DNA of 64,000 nt from Helicobacter sp. 11S03491-1. GTDB lineage: Bacteria > Campylobacterota > Campylobacteria > Campylobacterales > Helicobacteraceae. The notes below the pieces were generated by a model. It was given only the letters and a program-made list of their open reading frames with translations. It did no database searches and was not told where the DNA came from. The position numbers were made by a program, and so were the translations under genes. The DNA lies in assembly GCF_002272835.1 (NCBI RefSeq), contig NZ_MLAO01000002.1, positions 1 through 64,000 of the forward strand, read 5' to 3'. Of this stretch, positions 63,796 through 64,000 are shown piece after piece; the first letter of the stretch is position 1, and every line of letters starts with the position of its first letter.

Positions 63796-64000
63796 ATTAT
63801 TCTGTGATGGATCTTCTTTGGGCAATCCTGGGGCTGGGGGGTATTGTGGTATCCTTCAATATGGAGGAATCCATAAGATTGTTTCTGGAGGGGAGAAAAT
63901 CACTACCAACAATCGTATGGAGCTACGAGCGGTTATTGAGTCGCTTAAATGCCTTAAAGAACCTTGTAAAATTGAATTATATAGTGATTCAAAATATGTG
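63782..64000 (+). CDS. rnhA: Ribonuclease HI, cut by the window edge
   Basis: 73 codons are visible, starting at the ATG inside the previous gene. [22 protein letters not shown] contains the first catalytic Asp and the G-rich turn, [15 protein letters not shown] the second acidic residue (Glu), and [10 protein letters not shown] the third Asp. RNase HI cuts RNA in RNA–DNA hybrids. The remaining 70 or so residues lie beyond 64000. Confidence 0.95.
   Translation, partial: MKQIKLFCDGSSLGNPGAGGYCGILQYGGIHKIVSGGEKITTNNRMELRAVIESLKCLKEPCKIELYSDSKYV

Noticed and set aside
63834-63841. G6 run in rnhA as phase-variation tract
   Set aside because: Six bases is short for slippage in this genus and it codes for the conserved Gly-rich turn of RNase HI.
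1-64000. CRISPR array, rRNA operon, intact insertion sequence or prophage
   Set aside because: No regularly spaced repeats, no rRNA-like sequence, no transposase, integrase or phage structural genes were found on either strand.

Overview
The window is low-G+C chromosomal DNA from a Helicobacter-like epsilonproteobacterium. Several gene blocks follow the order I recall from H. pylori: pseC–flagellin-like gene–accC–accB–dcd; cheY–prmA–ftsH–psd-like–pssA–(leuA)–copA–copP; ruvB–panB next to three small outer-membrane proteins; M23 peptidase–minC–lpxC–tsaB-like–thrB–ylxR–infB–rbfA–rimP; clpA–clpS–bioD; and surA-like–TPR protein–rnhA. It also carries hisA, leuA and leuC, amino-acid genes that H. 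pylori is generally considered to lack, so a non-pylori Helicobacter or close relative is likely. The species cannot be named from the sequence alone.

Layout. 1–2.6 kb: the tail of a membrane protein, a decayed DUF815 ATPase, a DNA glycosylase and the HtrA protease. 2.6–10.9 kb (minus strand): an iron or cobalamin-type uptake locus with two tandem TonB-dependent receptors, an ABC permease, ATPase and binding protein, and an MFS exporter; Fur-box-like palindromes lie in front of both receptors. 11.4–15.7 kb (minus): tRNA-Met(CAU), a small unknown protein, pseC, a flagellin-like protein, and the two acetyl-CoA carboxylase subunits AccC and AccB. 15.8–29.3 kb (mostly plus): dcd, a PAP2 phosphatase, hisA, then a long co-directional run covering chemotaxis, membrane quality control, phospholipid synthesis, leucine synthesis, copper export and an MsbA-like exporter. 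A previously unlisted 23-codon leader ORF with three consecutive Leu codons precedes leuA.

29.3–32.8 kb is the clearest accessory region. It holds a gene-poor stretch with a nested hairpin, remnants of a type I restriction subunit, and a type II restriction–modification pair whose nuclease is split by a one-base frameshift. 32.8–37.9 kb has an MFS transporter, a phosphoesterase, clpA/clpS and bioD. 38.0–40.0 kb is a second accessory island, an IbrA/IbrB-type pair (PAPS-reductase-like plus ParB-like). 40.2–53.7 kb returns to core genes: ruvB, panB, three outer-membrane proteins, leuC, M23 peptidase, minC, lpxC, thrB, and the infB translation cluster. 53.7–64 kb has queC, a CCA-adding/poly(A) polymerase-like enzyme, a 650-bp gene-free stretch, dus, another outer-membrane protein, rmuC, two exporters, and a surA-like–LapB-like–rnhA operon cut by the window edge.

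Functional links. Envelope biogenesis recurs: lpxC, ftsH, a LapB-like TPR/zinc-ribbon protein, pssA with a catalytically altered Psd paralogue, msbA-like and surA-like genes are all present. In enterobacteria LapB hands LpxC to FtsH, so finding all three here is notable. No CRISPR array, rRNA, intact insertion sequence or prophage is visible.
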